64,000 nt of DNA from Hyphomicrobium sp. (GCF_019753045.1 NZ_JAIELN010000009.1:186001-250000), one strand, 5' to 3'; shown: positions 7,987 through 18,136, counted from the first letter of the stretch. Notes: a model not told the origin generated them from the letters alone. Made by a program: numbers and translations.

Positions 7987-8973
7987 ATGTCCCGATTTGC
8001 TCAACCATTGCCTGTGTTCGTCGCTGCCGCAGCGATGACATCGTTCGGCGCGACTGCCGCCAACGCCTATACGGCCTACATAACGAACGAGAAGGACAAC
8101 AGCCTCTCCGTCATCGACACGGACAAGCTCGAAGTCACCAAGACGGTGAAGATCGGTCAGCGGCCGCGCGGTATCGTGATGTCGAAAGACGGCAAGTGGG
8201 TCATCGTCTGCACGAGCGACGACAACGACGTCAAAGTCTACGACGCCAAGACGCTGGAATTCGTCAAATCGCTTCCGTCTGGCCCAGATCCCGAGCTGCT
8301 GACGCTCCACCCTGACGGCAAAAGGCTCTACATCGCCAACGAAGACGACAACCTCGTAACGGTCGTCGATATCGAAACGTCCAAGGTCTTGACCGAAATC
8401 CCCGTCGGCGTCGAACCCGAGGGAATGGGCATGAGCCCAGATGGGAAGGTGCTCGTCAACACGTCCGAAACGACGAATATGGCCCACTTCATCGACACCG
8501 AGAACCACAAGACATTCGATAACGTCCTGGTCGACAGCCGTCCCCGCGTCGCGATGTTCAACTCCGCACAGACGCAGCTCTGGGTTTCCTCCGAGGTCGG
8601 GGGCACCGTGGCGGTCATCAACCCGGCCGACCGCAAGCTGATCACCAAGATCAATTTTGAAATCCCGGGCGTGGAAAAGGAAGCGATCCAGCCCGTCGGT
8701 ATCCGCATCACTAAGGACGGCAAGTTCGCGTTCATCGCCCTCGGGCCGGCAAACCGCGTGGCTGTCGTCGATACGGCGACTTTCAAAGTCCTGAAGTACA
8801 TTCTTGTTGGCCAGCGCGTCTGGCAGATGTACTTCACGCCGGACGATAAACTTTTGCTGACGACCAATGGCGCATCGAACGATGTGACCGTTATCGACGT
8901 TGCAAATCAAAAGGCGATCAAATCGATAAAGGTCGGGCGTTATCCCTGGGGCGTCGTAGTCTCGCCGGATTGA
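7987..8973 (+). CDS. PQQ-associated YVTN-family beta-propeller protein
   Basis: The 328-residue product has a signal peptide (FVAAAAMTSFGATAANA) followed by repeats of YVTN type such as AYITNEKDNSLSVIDTDKLEV, RLYIANEDDNLVTVVD and VAVVDTATFKVLKYI, predicting a seven-bladed periplasmic propeller. The ATG at 7987 follows GGAG; a longer frame overlapping the upstream gene is rejected. Its place directly before the ABC ATPase matches the propeller gene of PQQ-alcohol-dehydrogenase/lanthanide clusters (LutD-like by order). It may bind metal or a complex for delivery, which is not shown by sequence. Confidence 0.87.
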   Translation: MSRFAQPLPVFVAAAAMTSFGATAANAYTAYITNEKDNSLSVIDTDKLEVTKTVKIGQRPRGIVMSKDGKWVIVCTSDDNDVKVYDAKTLEFVKSLPSGPDPELLTLHPDGKRLYIANEDDNLVTVVDIETSKVLTEIPVGVEPEGMGMSPDGKVLVNTSETTNMAHFIDTENHKTFDNVLVDSRPRVAMFNSAQTQLWVSSEVGGTVAVINPADRKLITKINFEIPGVEKEAIQPVGIRITKDGKFAFIALGPANRVAVVDTATFKVLKYILVGQRVWQMYFTPDDKLLLTTNGASNDVTVIDVANQKAIKSIKVGRYPWGVVVSPD

Positions 8974-9025
8974 CCGCTGCGAAGATCTGACGACCGGCGT
9001 GAACGCTAGGCGCAAACGAAAGGCA

Positions 9026-9814
9026 ATGACGACGATGGCATCGACAGCCGAGACTGAAGCTGAAAGGACGCCGGCCCTCGTCGTCAACGGCGTCAGCCAT
9101 AGTTTCGGCGACCGGAAGGTCCTCGACCGCGTTTCGTTGACGGTCGATCAAGGAGCATTCGTCGTGCTCCTCGGTCTCAACGGCGCGGGAAAGTCGACCC
9201 TCTTTTCGCTGATCACGCGCCTCTACGACAACGTCACCGGCGAGATAACCATTCGTGGTTTCGATGTTCGGAGACGGCCGTCGCAGGCACTCCAGCGCCT
9301 CGGCGTCGTCTTCCAAAGCCGGACGCTCGATATCGATCTGACCCTGATGCAGAATCTCAAATACCACGCCGCGCTGCACGGCTTTGCAGGACGCACGGCA
9401 ACCGAGCGCGCGCATCAGGCGCTCGCACTCGTCGGCCTCGACGATCGCGCTTCCGAGAAAGTTCGCGCGCTCTCAGGCGGCCAGCTCCGCCGCGTCGAGA
9501 TTGCCCGCTCGATGATGCACCATCCCGACCTTCTGCTGCTCGACGAAGCTACAGTCGGACTCGATCTCGGCTCGCGCGAAACCGTCATGAAAATTGTGCG
9601 CGATCTCGTTGCGCGGGAACGCCTCGGTGTCCTCTGGGCAACCCATCTGATGGACGAGGTCTTACCCACCGACCAGGTCGTCATTCTTCACAAGGGTGTC
9701 GTTCTCTATAGTGGACCCGTTCCCCAGCTCTTGAAGCTCACAGGCACGTCGAGCGTACGCGAGGCCTTCCGCAGCGTCACCGGCACGAAAAGCACGATCG
9801 AGGAGGCCGCCTGA
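9026..9814 (+). CDS. lutE: Lut/Ped-type ABC transporter ATP-binding protein
   Basis: The 262-residue ATPase has Walker A GLNGAGKST, signature LSGGQ, Walker B LLLLDEA and the switch His in WATHLMDE. It belongs to the ABC-2-type ATPases paired with PQQ-dependent alcohol oxidation systems. The ATG at 9026 is chosen; a GTG at 8999 and an ATG at 9035 are alternatives. Its TGA overlaps the permease ATG (TGATG), so the two are translationally coupled. Confidence 0.86.
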   Translation: MTTMASTAETEAERTPALVVNGVSHSFGDRKVLDRVSLTVDQGAFVVLLGLNGAGKSTLFSLITRLYDNVTGEITIRGFDVRRRPSQALQRLGVVFQSRTLDIDLTLMQNLKYHAALHGFAGRTATERAHQALALVGLDDRASEKVRALSGGQLRRVEIARSMMHHPDLLLLDEATVGLDLGSRETVMKIVRDLVARERLGVLWATHLMDEVLPTDQVVILHKGVVLYSGPVPQLLKLTGTSSVREAFRSVTGTKSTIEEAA

Positions 9815-10827
9815 TGGCAGCGCAAGCGGTCACGACCGGATCGGAAAACCTTGGCTATCGCGAAAGCGACGCCGCGGCCCGCCATCGCCTTGGCGTTTCG
9901 GGATACTGGGCCTGCTTCAACGGCATCGTCCGGCGCGAAATCCTTCGCTACCTGCATCAACGTGAGCGATTTCTTTCCGCACTCGTGCGCCCGCTGATCT
10001 GGCTCTTCATTTTTGCAGCGGGCTTCCGGCAGACGCTCGGCGTCTCGATTATTCCGCCGTATGAGACATACGTCCTTTACGAGGAATACATCGCACCCGG
10101 CCTGATCGCGATGATCCTGCTTTTCAACGCGATGCAATCGTCGCTTTCGATGGTCTACGACCGCGAAACCGGCACGATGCGCACGCTTCTCGTCAGCCCC
10201 TTCCCGCGGTCGTTCCTGTTGCTGTCGAAGCTTCTCGGAGGCGTCTCGGTCGCGTTGCTGCAAGCCTACGCCTTCATGCTCGTTGCGTGGTTTTGGGGCA
10301 TTCAGCCGCCGCCCATCACCGAAGTGAAGCTCTTCACATTCTACGATCCGCCGAGTTGGGCGGGCGATGTCATCCCCAAGATGACGGACCCCATCGTCAC
10401 CCAGCTCTTCTCCATTCCCGGGTTCATTCAGCCCTTTGCAGGCTACATTACGGTCATTCCCGCGATCATCCTCGCCGGCCTGATGCTTGGCTCGCTCGCG
10501 CTCTTCATGTCGTCCGTCATCAAGCAGCTCGAAAACTTCGCCGGCGTGATGAACTTCGTCATCTTCCCGATGTTCTTCGCCTCGTCTGCCTTGTACCCGC
10601 TCTGGCGCATTCGCGAGGCAAGCCCCGCGCTTTTCGAAATCTGCCGTCTCAACCCGTTTACCTATGCGGTGGAAATGATCCGCTTCGGGCTTTACGGACA
10701 GGTCGATACGGTCTCGCTCGCCGTTGTCCTTGGCTGCACGGTTGTCTTCCTTGCGGCAGCGGTTTTTGCCTACAATCCGTCCAAGGGGTTGATCGCTCGG
10801 CGCGGCGGCCCCGGCGGCTCAGCTTGA
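9814..10827 (+). CDS. lutF: Lut/Ped-type ABC-2 permease
   Basis: The 337-residue membrane protein has about six transmembrane segments and ABC-2 features (RETGTMRTLLVSPFPRSFLL and FPMFFASSALYPLWRIRE). It matches the permease of PQQ-associated ABC systems (PedC/LutF type). ABC-2 permeases are often exporters, yet genetics in methylotrophs ties this class to lanthanide import; direction cannot be judged here. Confidence 0.85.
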   Translation: MAAQAVTTGSENLGYRESDAAARHRLGVSGYWACFNGIVRREILRYLHQRERFLSALVRPLIWLFIFAAGFRQTLGVSIIPPYETYVLYEEYIAPGLIAMILLFNAMQSSLSMVYDRETGTMRTLLVSPFPRSFLLLSKLLGGVSVALLQAYAFMLVAWFWGIQPPPITEVKLFTFYDPPSWAGDVIPKMTDPIVTQLFSIPGFIQPFAGYITVIPAIILAGLMLGSLALFMSSVIKQLENFAGVMNFVIFPMFFASSALYPLWRIREASPALFEICRLNPFTYAVEMIRFGLYGQVDTVSLAVVLGCTVVFLAAAVFAYNPSKGLIARRGGPGGSA

Positions 10828-10835
10828 GATTGGAA

Positions 10836-11507
10836 ATGAAAATGATCGGACATGTTCTTCGTCGCGCCGGCTTGCAGATCGCAACAGCTCTTGCTCTGGT
10901 GCCTTTCACCCTGGTGGCCGCTCCCGCTTTCGCTGATGAGGCTGAGCCTCAGAAAACCGAATGGCCCTGCGTTTACCGCAAGGTCCCGGTGTTGACCGCC
11001 GCAACGATTTGGGATGGCCCAACGATCACCGACACATCGACGTGGCGCAAGGACGAGACCATCAGAAAGCTCTCGCAATATCTCGTTTCTCGCCGCGTGA
11101 AGGAGCCCGAGGCCGAAGCCGCCGTGAAGAAGTTCGCGGCCGGCCTGCCCGCCGATACCCACGACGCCAAGCTGACGGAGCTTTTCTCCGCCGTGCTCAC
11201 GCGGACGAACGAGGATCGCAAGCTCGTCATGTCGGGCATCGAGCGCTTTCATAAGCGCCAGCTCGAGCGCGCCAAGGAAATCGAGAAGGAAGGCATCGAT
11301 CTTCCTCCCGCGGGCGATTTCGGCGCGACGGACGCTCCTGCAGGCGAGATCTCTCAGCTTTCTCCTAAGGAAGAAAAATACAAATGGGAGATCCGCACCT
11401 TCCAGGAAAAGCAGGCGAACATCCCGATCGCTTGCGAGATCCCTCAGCTGATCGACGAGCGGGCTGGCGCCATCGCGCGAGCCATTCGAGCCGAGATGAA
11501 AAGCTAA
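10836..11507 (+). CDS. Exported protein of the lut-type cluster
   Basis: The 223-residue protein starts 9 bp after the permease stop with a signal peptide (IATALALVPFTLVAAPAFADE). The mature part is helical and charged, with CVYRKVPVLTAATIWDGP after cleavage and two further Cys residues, one near the C-terminus (PIACEIPQL). An ATG six bases downstream has slightly better ribosome-site spacing. Position after the permease corresponds to lutG in Methylorubrum, but I could not confirm homology. A periplasmic helper of the transporter is the simplest reading. Confidence 0.75.
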   Translation: MKMIGHVLRRAGLQIATALALVPFTLVAAPAFADEAEPQKTEWPCVYRKVPVLTAATIWDGPTITDTSTWRKDETIRKLSQYLVSRRVKEPEAEAAVKKFAAGLPADTHDAKLTELFSAVLTRTNEDRKLVMSGIERFHKRQLERAKEIEKEGIDLPPAGDFGATDAPAGEISQLSPKEEKYKWEIRTFQEKQANIPIACEIPQLIDERAGAIARAIRAEMKS

Positions 11508-11704
11508 GGAACGGCAGCGCATGGCGTGCGGAAAATCTCAGGAACGGCAAAAATAATCTTTACGCGTCGTTAGCCTTAACGCGTCCTTAACCAAGGTTGA
11601 CATACTCTCAACGCATCGGCTCTCGACGCCGGCCTCTCCCCGGCCCGAAGCCAAACTGCAAGTGGAAGTGTCGTCATCTCTGTCTCGCGTTTGTGAGGTT
11701 GACC

Positions 11705-11941
11705 ATGCACTACGAACTTGTTTCGCGTGCCCTTGCCTATGCCTCCTGCATTTCGACAATGAGCCTGCTTATGACGTCGATGGCGATCGCAGCCATCAAC
11801 GTCGGAAGAGCGCACCCGGCCTTCTGCCAACCCAATGCCTGCGTCGCCGGCATTCGCGTTGGTACGGAAGCTCAATTCGGTGCTCTGACGAGCCGCGCCC
11901 ATGTCGCCTCGCTGGCGGCGAAGCTCTGGCGCGTCAGCTAA
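11705..11941 (+). CDS. Small hypothetical protein with N-terminal hydrophobic segment
   Basis: A 78-codon frame begins at ATG 11705 behind a GAGG-like site. The first 33 residues (YASCISTMSLLMTSMAIAAI) are hydrophobic, as in a signal anchor, and the rest is short with two Cys (FCQPNAC). No family is recognised. It lies between the lut-type cluster and kdsA with its own leader. It may be a real small exported protein or a chance frame. Confidence 0.4.
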   Translation: MHYELVSRALAYASCISTMSLLMTSMAIAAINVGRAHPAFCQPNACVAGIRVGTEAQFGALTSRAHVASLAAKLWRVS

Positions 11942-12237
11942 GAAGTCGAAATCTCAAAAAATACACTCGGCGAAGCGACGATGCCGTCTATGCGGGTAGC
12001 GGAATTGCGCCTTGGCGAGTGCGAAGCGAAGTGAAGTGAAGTGAAGTGAAGAAGTGAAGTCGAGCGATCTACGACCACGCACTGCCGTCCGTGCGCACGG
12101 ACTGAAATGAATTCACGAAGCCTACTGTCGAATACACGCTCTACAAGTCGGAAATGCCGAAGCTCCCGGCCTGAACCAGGATCAACCCAAACCCGGAAGC
12201 TTCAATCGAGAAACGAGTCTATCGACAAGAGCGCGAG
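11942..12237. other. Non-coding stretch between the small protein and kdsA
   Basis: This 296-bp gap contains the pentanucleotide repeat described separately and no convincing gene. The right end adjoins the kdsA stop and a hairpin. Confidence 0.5.
12022..12060. repeat. Pentanucleotide tandem repeat (GTGAA)n
   Basis: Two GCGAA units are followed by four GTGAA units and an imperfect fifth separated by two bases. It lies in non-coding DNA. Slippage could vary its length between strains. The same AAGCGAAGTGAAG string occurs in the palindromic element at 28118, so the array may have grown from a decayed copy of that element. Confidence 0.75.
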
Positions 12238-12251
12238 TCAGGCCTGGCTCG
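12228..12251 (-). terminator. Hairpin at the end of kdsA
   Basis: An inverted repeat with arms AGAGCGCGAG and CTCGCGCTCT brackets the kdsA stop. On the minus strand it is followed by TTGTC, only a weak T-run, so it is a possible rather than certain terminator. Confidence 0.4.
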
Positions 12252-13104
12252 CGCTCTTTCGCTGTTTGACGACTTGATCGATCGCCTGCAGCTCCGATAC
12301 GAGCCCCTCGAAATCTTTGAGCGCGACCATGTTCGGCCCGTCCGAAGGCGCCCTATCCGGATCCTGATGCGTCTCGATGAAAAGCCCGGCGACGCCGACG
12401 GCAACGGCCGCACGAGCAAGCACCGGCACGAAGCGGCGATCGCCGCCTGACGACGTTCCCTGCCCGCCCGGCTGCTGGACCGCATGGGTGGCGTCGAAAA
12501 TAACCGGCGCCCCCGTCTCGGCCATCTGCGGCAGGCCCCGCATGTCGACGACGAGCGTGTTGTATCCAAAGCTCGAGCCGCGCTCCGTGACGAGCACGTT
12601 CGGATTGCCGGAGCCCGTCACCTTGGCGACGACGTTCTTCATGTCCCAGGGCGCGAGAAACTGCCCCTTCTTGATCTTCACCACCCGGCCTGTCTTCGCC
12701 GCCGCAATCAAAAGATCGGTCTGGCGGCAGAGGAAAGCCGGGATCTGCAGAACATCGACGACTTCGGCCACCGCAGCGCACTGCCCGGCCTCATGGATGT
12801 CGGTTACGACCGGAACCCGATATTTTTCGCGAATTTCAGCAAGAACGGGCAGAGCGGCATCGAGCCCTATGCCACGACGGCCGGTCAATGACGTGCGATT
12901 GGCCTTATCGAAGGACGACTTGTAGACGAGACCGAAACCGAGCTTTTGGGCTATTTCGCTCAAGCCTGCGGCCATCTCGAGCGCGTGGGCGCGACTTTCC
13001 ATCTGACAGGGCCCGGCCAATATCGCGATTGGCGCGTCGTTGGCGAAAAGCACGTCACGAACACGGACGTGGGCGGCGGGCTTAAGGATTTCATGCTGGG
13101 TCAT
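12238..13104 (-). CDS. kdsA: 3-deoxy-8-phosphooctulonate synthase
   Basis: The 288-residue protein has the KdsA hallmarks ILAGPCQMESRAHALEMA, FKSS-like YKSSFDKANRTS, CRQTDLL, VKIKKGQFLAP and FDATHAVQQPGG. It condenses phosphoenolpyruvate with arabinose-5-phosphate to make KDO-8-phosphate for lipopolysaccharide. The ATG at 13104 gives the normal family start (MTQHEIL). In many alphaproteobacteria kdsA follows pyrG directly; here pqqA, a small membrane protein, bactofilin and a lysozyme-like gene stand between them. Confidence 0.95.
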   Translation of the reverse strand: MTQHEILKPAAHVRVRDVLFANDAPIAILAGPCQMESRAHALEMAAGLSEIAQKLGFGLVYKSSFDKANRTSLTGRRGIGLDAALPVLAEIREKYRVPVVTDIHEAGQCAAVAEVVDVLQIPAFLCRQTDLLIAAAKTGRVVKIKKGQFLAPWDMKNVVAKVTGSGNPNVLVTERGSSFGYNTLVVDMRGLPQMAETGAPVIFDATHAVQQPGGQGTSSGGDRRFVPVLARAAVAVGVAGLFIETHQDPDRAPSDGPNMVALKDFEGLVSELQAIDQVVKQRKSASQA

Positions 13105-13161
13105 GGGCGATTTATAGCGTCGCTGGGCTCTGGCCGCGACCCCCCTGGGCAGGCCGTACCC

Positions 13162-13190
13162 AAACAAAAACGGCGGCCGATGGCCGCCGT
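13162..13190 (-). terminator. Rho-independent terminator downstream of pqqA
   Basis: A perfect 9-bp stem (ACGGCGGCC / GGCCGCCGT) with a 3-base loop is followed on the minus strand by TTTTGTTT. It separates pqqA from kdsA and implies a short monocistronic pqqA transcript. Confidence 0.8.
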
Positions 13191-13215
13191 TCAGAAACCC
13201 GGAGGTTTGAATTCG

Positions 13216-13305
13216 TTAGATGAGGTCGATCTCAGCCGGCAGATAGCTGGTGACTTCGAGACCAACTTCTTGCTCGCGAACTGCAGGCTTCATCCAGACT
13301 TTCAT
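13216..13305 (-). CDS. pqqA: PQQ precursor peptide PqqA
   Basis: A 29-residue frame starts at ATG 13305 behind GGAGGA six bases away. It contains the PqqA signature: W4 and P7 in the leader and GLEVTSY, which places Glu17 and Tyr21 with three residues between them, the pair crosslinked by PqqE to form pyrroloquinoline quinone; the tail PAEID is also typical. It has a private terminator and no pqqB-E genes beside it, so it is a stand-alone or extra copy. PQQ is the cofactor of methanol dehydrogenases, in keeping with the lut-type cluster nearby. Confidence 0.9.
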   Translation of the reverse strand: MKVWMKPAVREQEVGLEVTSYLPAEIDLI

Positions 13306-13670
13306 GTGCGTCCTCCACGGATTTCTACAGGTTTCTCCTGTTGCATACGTAGTTACTGAAACAACCCCTCAATTACCAATCTCTTTTCACTAACGCGGTT
13401 CAAACTTTTCGTGATCGAAACGACGAATTGTTATATCATTTCAATTGGAAACACCCCCCGATAGCTCGCGATTTTTGAGTGGCGTTCTCCGCGTGCATGC
13501 ATTCGGGCACGGACGACTGTGCCTTCAAAGCTTCAGTCGGATACCGGAGCTTTCCTCCGCAGTGGCTTGTCGCTTTCCTCGGCTTTGCGCGTGCTAAGCC
13601 AAATTTGCAAGTCGCGACTCGGGGCGCGCGCGCACAAGCGACATAACAAAAGCTCGTGGAGACTACCCAG
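13306..13670. promoter_or_regulatory. Intergenic region upstream of pqqA and of the small membrane protein
   Basis: This 365-bp gap is locally AT-rich at about 13360-13450, unlike the surroundings, which fits a strong pqqA promoter reading leftward. No convincing gene was seen in it and no promoter hexamers could be assigned with confidence. Confidence 0.4.
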
Positions 13671-13907
13671 ATGCAAATATTTGAAACCTACCCTTGGATT
13701 GAGCCGGTTCTGATCGGCGCAGCGATCGTTTTCGTGTTGGACCTGATCGGCAATCTTATCTCGTTTTCGAACCGCGTGCTGAACGCGCTCGCGACCGCGA
13801 TCGTCTTCGCAGTCGTGTTCGGCCTATTGCTTTACACGAACGTTCTCCGGCTCGACGTGCGGACTGAGACCACGACGACGTCCGCACCGGCAACGCCCAC
13901 ACCATAA
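13671..13907 (+). CDS. Small two-helix membrane protein
   Basis: The 78-residue product has two hydrophobic helices (VLIGAAIVFVLDLIGNLI and ALATAIVFAVVFGLLLY) and a Thr/Ala/Pro-rich tail. The ATG at 13671 follows GGAG; a GTG five codons upstream is an alternative. A strong terminator follows, supporting a genuine transcription unit. No family is recognised. Confidence 0.65.
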   Translation: MQIFETYPWIEPVLIGAAIVFVLDLIGNLISFSNRVLNALATAIVFAVVFGLLLYTNVLRLDVRTETTTTSAPATPTP

Positions 13908-13943
13908 GGACCCAAGCGCGGATCCGCGTTTGCAGGCCATCAG

Positions 13944-13975
13944 AATCCCGGCGCATGACGCCGGGATTTTTGTTT
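13944..13975 (+). terminator. Rho-independent terminator after the small membrane protein
   Basis: A 10-bp stem AATCCCGGCG / CGCCGGGATT with loop CATGA is followed by TTTTGTTTT on the plus strand. Confidence 0.85.
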
Positions 13976-13991
13976 TCAGCGGCGATGCCGT

Positions 13992-14483
13992 TTACGATAG
14001 GTCGGGCGTCACTTCGCTCGCGTTCTTCGCCTTCTTGACGCTACCTTCGAAGTGAGCGCCGTCAGCGACCGTAAGCCGCTCCTGAACGATGTCCGCTTCG
14101 ACGACGGAATGTTCGTGCAGAATGACGTTCGAACCCTTGAGCTCGCCCTTTACGCCGCCCTGTATGGCGATTGTGCGTGCAGTGATCACACCCTTAACGT
14201 GGGCGCCATCATCGACGGTAACCGTTTCTCCGTGTACGTCGCCTTCGATGTGACCTTGTATCAGCAGCGAACCTTTGGTTTTCAGGATAAGCTGCTCGCC
14301 GTAGATTGAAATATCGGGCCCGAGAATGGATGTCGGCCTGTCGGGTGAAGCGGGCTGATAGCTCGGCGCCGCGGCATTGGACACGACACCGATTGGCCCA
14401 GAGAACCGCGGTGGCGGTGTTGGTATTGCGCCCGATTTTGCAGTGTCCGCGCGCGTCTCTGCTCGTGAATCTCGACTGAACAT
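13992..14483 (-). CDS. Bactofilin (polymer-forming cytoskeletal protein)
   Basis: The 163-residue protein has a disordered Pro/Ala-rich N-terminus (about 50 residues) and a central right-handed beta-helix domain with short repeats (GSLLIQGHIEGDVHGETVTV, DDGAHVKGVITARTIAI, GGVKGELKGS). Bactofilins polymerise without nucleotide and organise local cell-wall synthesis, for example at stalks in prosthecate bacteria. It is divergent from the exported lysozyme-like gene, suggesting a shared wall-remodelling role. Confidence 0.9.
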   Translation of the reverse strand: MFSRDSRAETRADTAKSGAIPTPPPRFSGPIGVVSNAAAPSYQPASPDRPTSILGPDISIYGEQLILKTKGSLLIQGHIEGDVHGETVTVDDGAHVKGVITARTIAIQGGVKGELKGSNVILHEHSVVEADIVQERLTVADGAHFEGSVKKAKNASEVTPDLS

Positions 14484-14602
14484 AAAAACCCCCAGAGATT
14501 GATCACTTTGAACATAAGAAAAGGCCGGTCCCGCTTAACTATGAGGGACATGCGATTGCAGCGTTACGAGGGCACACCACAAAGCAAAGGGGGAAATCTC
14601 CG

Positions 14603-15796
14603 ATGAAATGTTCGATGCCAGCTCTAGCTCGCCATTTGCGTGCAACCATTTGCGCGTTATCGGCGGTCACCATGATCGCGCTGCCTGAGGCCAGCATCGC
14701 CCAGGCACAGCCGGCCGATCTCACTCAAAAGATTGCCGAGTATCGCGAGAAACTCGCCGAATACACGAAGGCGCGCGCAGCCTACGAAGTAGTCGCGGGT
14801 CCCTACTGGGCGGCGATCGCGGAAAAGCGCGCCGAGCGGGCCGCCAAACGGCGCAAGAAAGAACGCACGACGCTCGACGATTACGTTCTTGAGCAACCGC
14901 CCGTCTACTCAGGCCCGCCGAAACCGGAGGATCCGGAACAGCGACGCATCGGCGAAGAATATATGCCCGTCGTCGCGGACTTCCTGAAGCAAGCCGAAGA
15001 GCACTTCGACTTTGTGCCGGAACGTCCCGCGAGCGATGATCAATACAGGCACGCATATGCGCAGCTCGCATTGGCCGCCGGCCTGACGCCGGAACAATGC
15101 GTGAAGATCTACGCGTTCGAGTCCACCGGAAACGGCGGATACGACATTCAAGCAGGCCTGGAGTACGGCCTGCCACACGAACGCGCGATCTCGACCGCGC
15201 TCGGCTATAACCAGCTGCTCGCAACCAACAGCATCTCACTCCTTGCAGAGGTCGGTGATAAATTCGTTGCAGCGCTCCGTGAGAAAGCTGAAGCGGCGGA
15301 CGGTGAACGCCGCACTGAGCTGCAGAAGAAAATCGCGACGCTGAAAAAAATGATCGCGTTCAGCCATACCGTGCCGAACCAATGGAGCGAGCACGCCAAG
15401 CTCGCCGAGACTCCCAAGGGCCTCGGAGTTCATGCGATCATTCTGGATATCGACATCAGCCCGCTATTGCAGGTCGAAAAGCTGCTGACGTCCGTCAGCT
15501 ACGCAAAGCGCCTCGGATATGCGAAGCCGCTGAAGGCAGCCGAACTCGAGATGATGAACCTGACGGGAGACGGCTCAGGCTTCGACATGGTCACGATGCC
15601 GGATGACATGCGGAAGAACATCCCGACATCGAATTTCTTCCAGCGGCGGGGCTATGAGCGCAACCAGATTGCAATCACGAATAACACGGTGGCTCTGCTC
15701 ATCGCGGCGACCGACGCCAAAATGCAATCGGAAGCCCAGCTGAATGGAGCGCGCGCGCTGGCAGCTGCGTTCGAGGTGTTCAGCGAAACCCGCTGA
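14603..15796 (+). CDS. Exported lysozyme/lytic-transglycosylase-like protein
   Basis: The 397-residue protein has a signal peptide ending near Ala-Gln-Ala 33-35 and a coiled, charged region to about residue 90. From about 165 to 215 it shows a lysozyme-like pattern: YAFESTGNGGYDIQAG with Glu173 as candidate catalytic acid, followed by STALGYNQLLATNS, similar in layout to the E..G and GYMQ motifs of lytic transglycosylases. No standard domain is certain. It ends at a bidirectional terminator facing pyrG. Confidence 0.65.
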   Translation: MKCSMPALARHLRATICALSAVTMIALPEASIAQAQPADLTQKIAEYREKLAEYTKARAAYEVVAGPYWAAIAEKRAERAAKRRKKERTTLDDYVLEQPPVYSGPPKPEDPEQRRIGEEYMPVVADFLKQAEEHFDFVPERPASDDQYRHAYAQLALAAGLTPEQCVKIYAFESTGNGGYDIQAGLEYGLPHERAISTALGYNQLLATNSISLLAEVGDKFVAALREKAEAADGERRTELQKKIATLKKMIAFSHTVPNQWSEHAKLAETPKGLGVHAIILDIDISPLLQVEKLLTSVSYAKRLGYAKPLKAAELEMMNLTGDGSGFDMVTMPDDMRKNIPTSNFFQRRGYERNQIAITNNTVALLIAATDAKMQSEAQLNGARALAAAFEVFSETR

Positions 15797-15801
15797 CGAA
15801 A

Positions 15802-15830
15802 CAAGCCGAGGCGTTTCGCGCCTCGGCTTG
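15802..15830. terminator. Bidirectional hairpin between the lysozyme-like gene and pyrG
   Basis: A perfect 12-bp stem CAAGCCGAGGCG / CGCCTCGGCTTG with loop TTTCG lies between two convergent genes. T-runs are weak on the plus side and moderate on the minus side. Confidence 0.7.
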
Positions 15831-15838
15831 CCCAAAAA

Positions 15839-17572
<1,734 letters not shown>

Positions 17573-18136
17573 TTAAAGGGGCCTGCCGCACTGCTGAGAG
17601 ACTTCTTGCGTTGCAGCAGCCTGCACGTCCGGAGGCACTGTCTCGGAAGCAAGTTGCGCTTTCAGCGCGTCAGCGGTCTCACGCGTGCCACGCGCCGCCG
17701 GAGCAATACCGTCACGACCGTAGGTAACGTCGATCGAGACGACACGCAGATCGGTCGGCTTGATGGTGACCTGTTGACCCTTCTCGCTCATCTTCGTCTT
17801 TCCGCACTTGAAAGACGTCTGCGCGGGCGTCGAGGTGAATGTCTTCTGATGCTGTACGGCGCCGTAGTCTGCAGCGGCCGCCAACGCGATCTTCTCGAGC
17901 CGGTCCGACGGAGTTCCCGGAGAGCCCGCCGCCGTCACGTGAATGCTGCCGTCCGCATTGGCCGAAATGCTGTATCCGGCAGGCGCGAACAAATTCGCAG
18001 CCTGATAATTGGTGACCGACCCCGTCGTCAGATCGCCGAGAGTAGCGCCGCAACCGCCGAGCTGAAGAAGCGCACCGGCGCCCACGACAAGCGCTGATAA
18101 ACGCGAGGCACGCCGGTTCGAACTGATGTGAGCCAT
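17573..18136 (-). CDS. Putative lipoprotein, unknown function
   Basis: The 187-residue protein has a signal segment and lipobox (LLQLGGCG) with Cys29 as the likely lipidated residue. Two further Cys (FKCGKT and QQCGRP) could form a disulfide. No domain is recognised. It sits between secG and pyrG on the same strand. Confidence 0.75.
   Translation of the reverse strand: MAHISSNRRASRLSALVVGAGALLQLGGCGATLGDLTTGSVTNYQAANLFAPAGYSISANADGSIHVTAAGSPGTPSDRLEKIALAAAADYGAVQHQKTFTSTPAQTSFKCGKTKMSEKGQQVTIKPTDLRVVSIDVTYGRDGIAPAARGTRETADALKAQLASETVPPDVQAAATQEVSQQCGRPL

Noticed and set aside
10287-11507. Very long frame across the lut-type permease end
   Set aside because: Its first part is an out-of-frame reading of the permease; the real exported protein starts at about 10836 with a signal peptide.
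12107-12175. Short frame reading KPTVEYTLYKSEMPKLPA, briefly suspected to be a second pqqA
   Set aside because: It has no start codon in that frame and lacks the Glu-x3-Tyr pair, so it is not PqqA-like.
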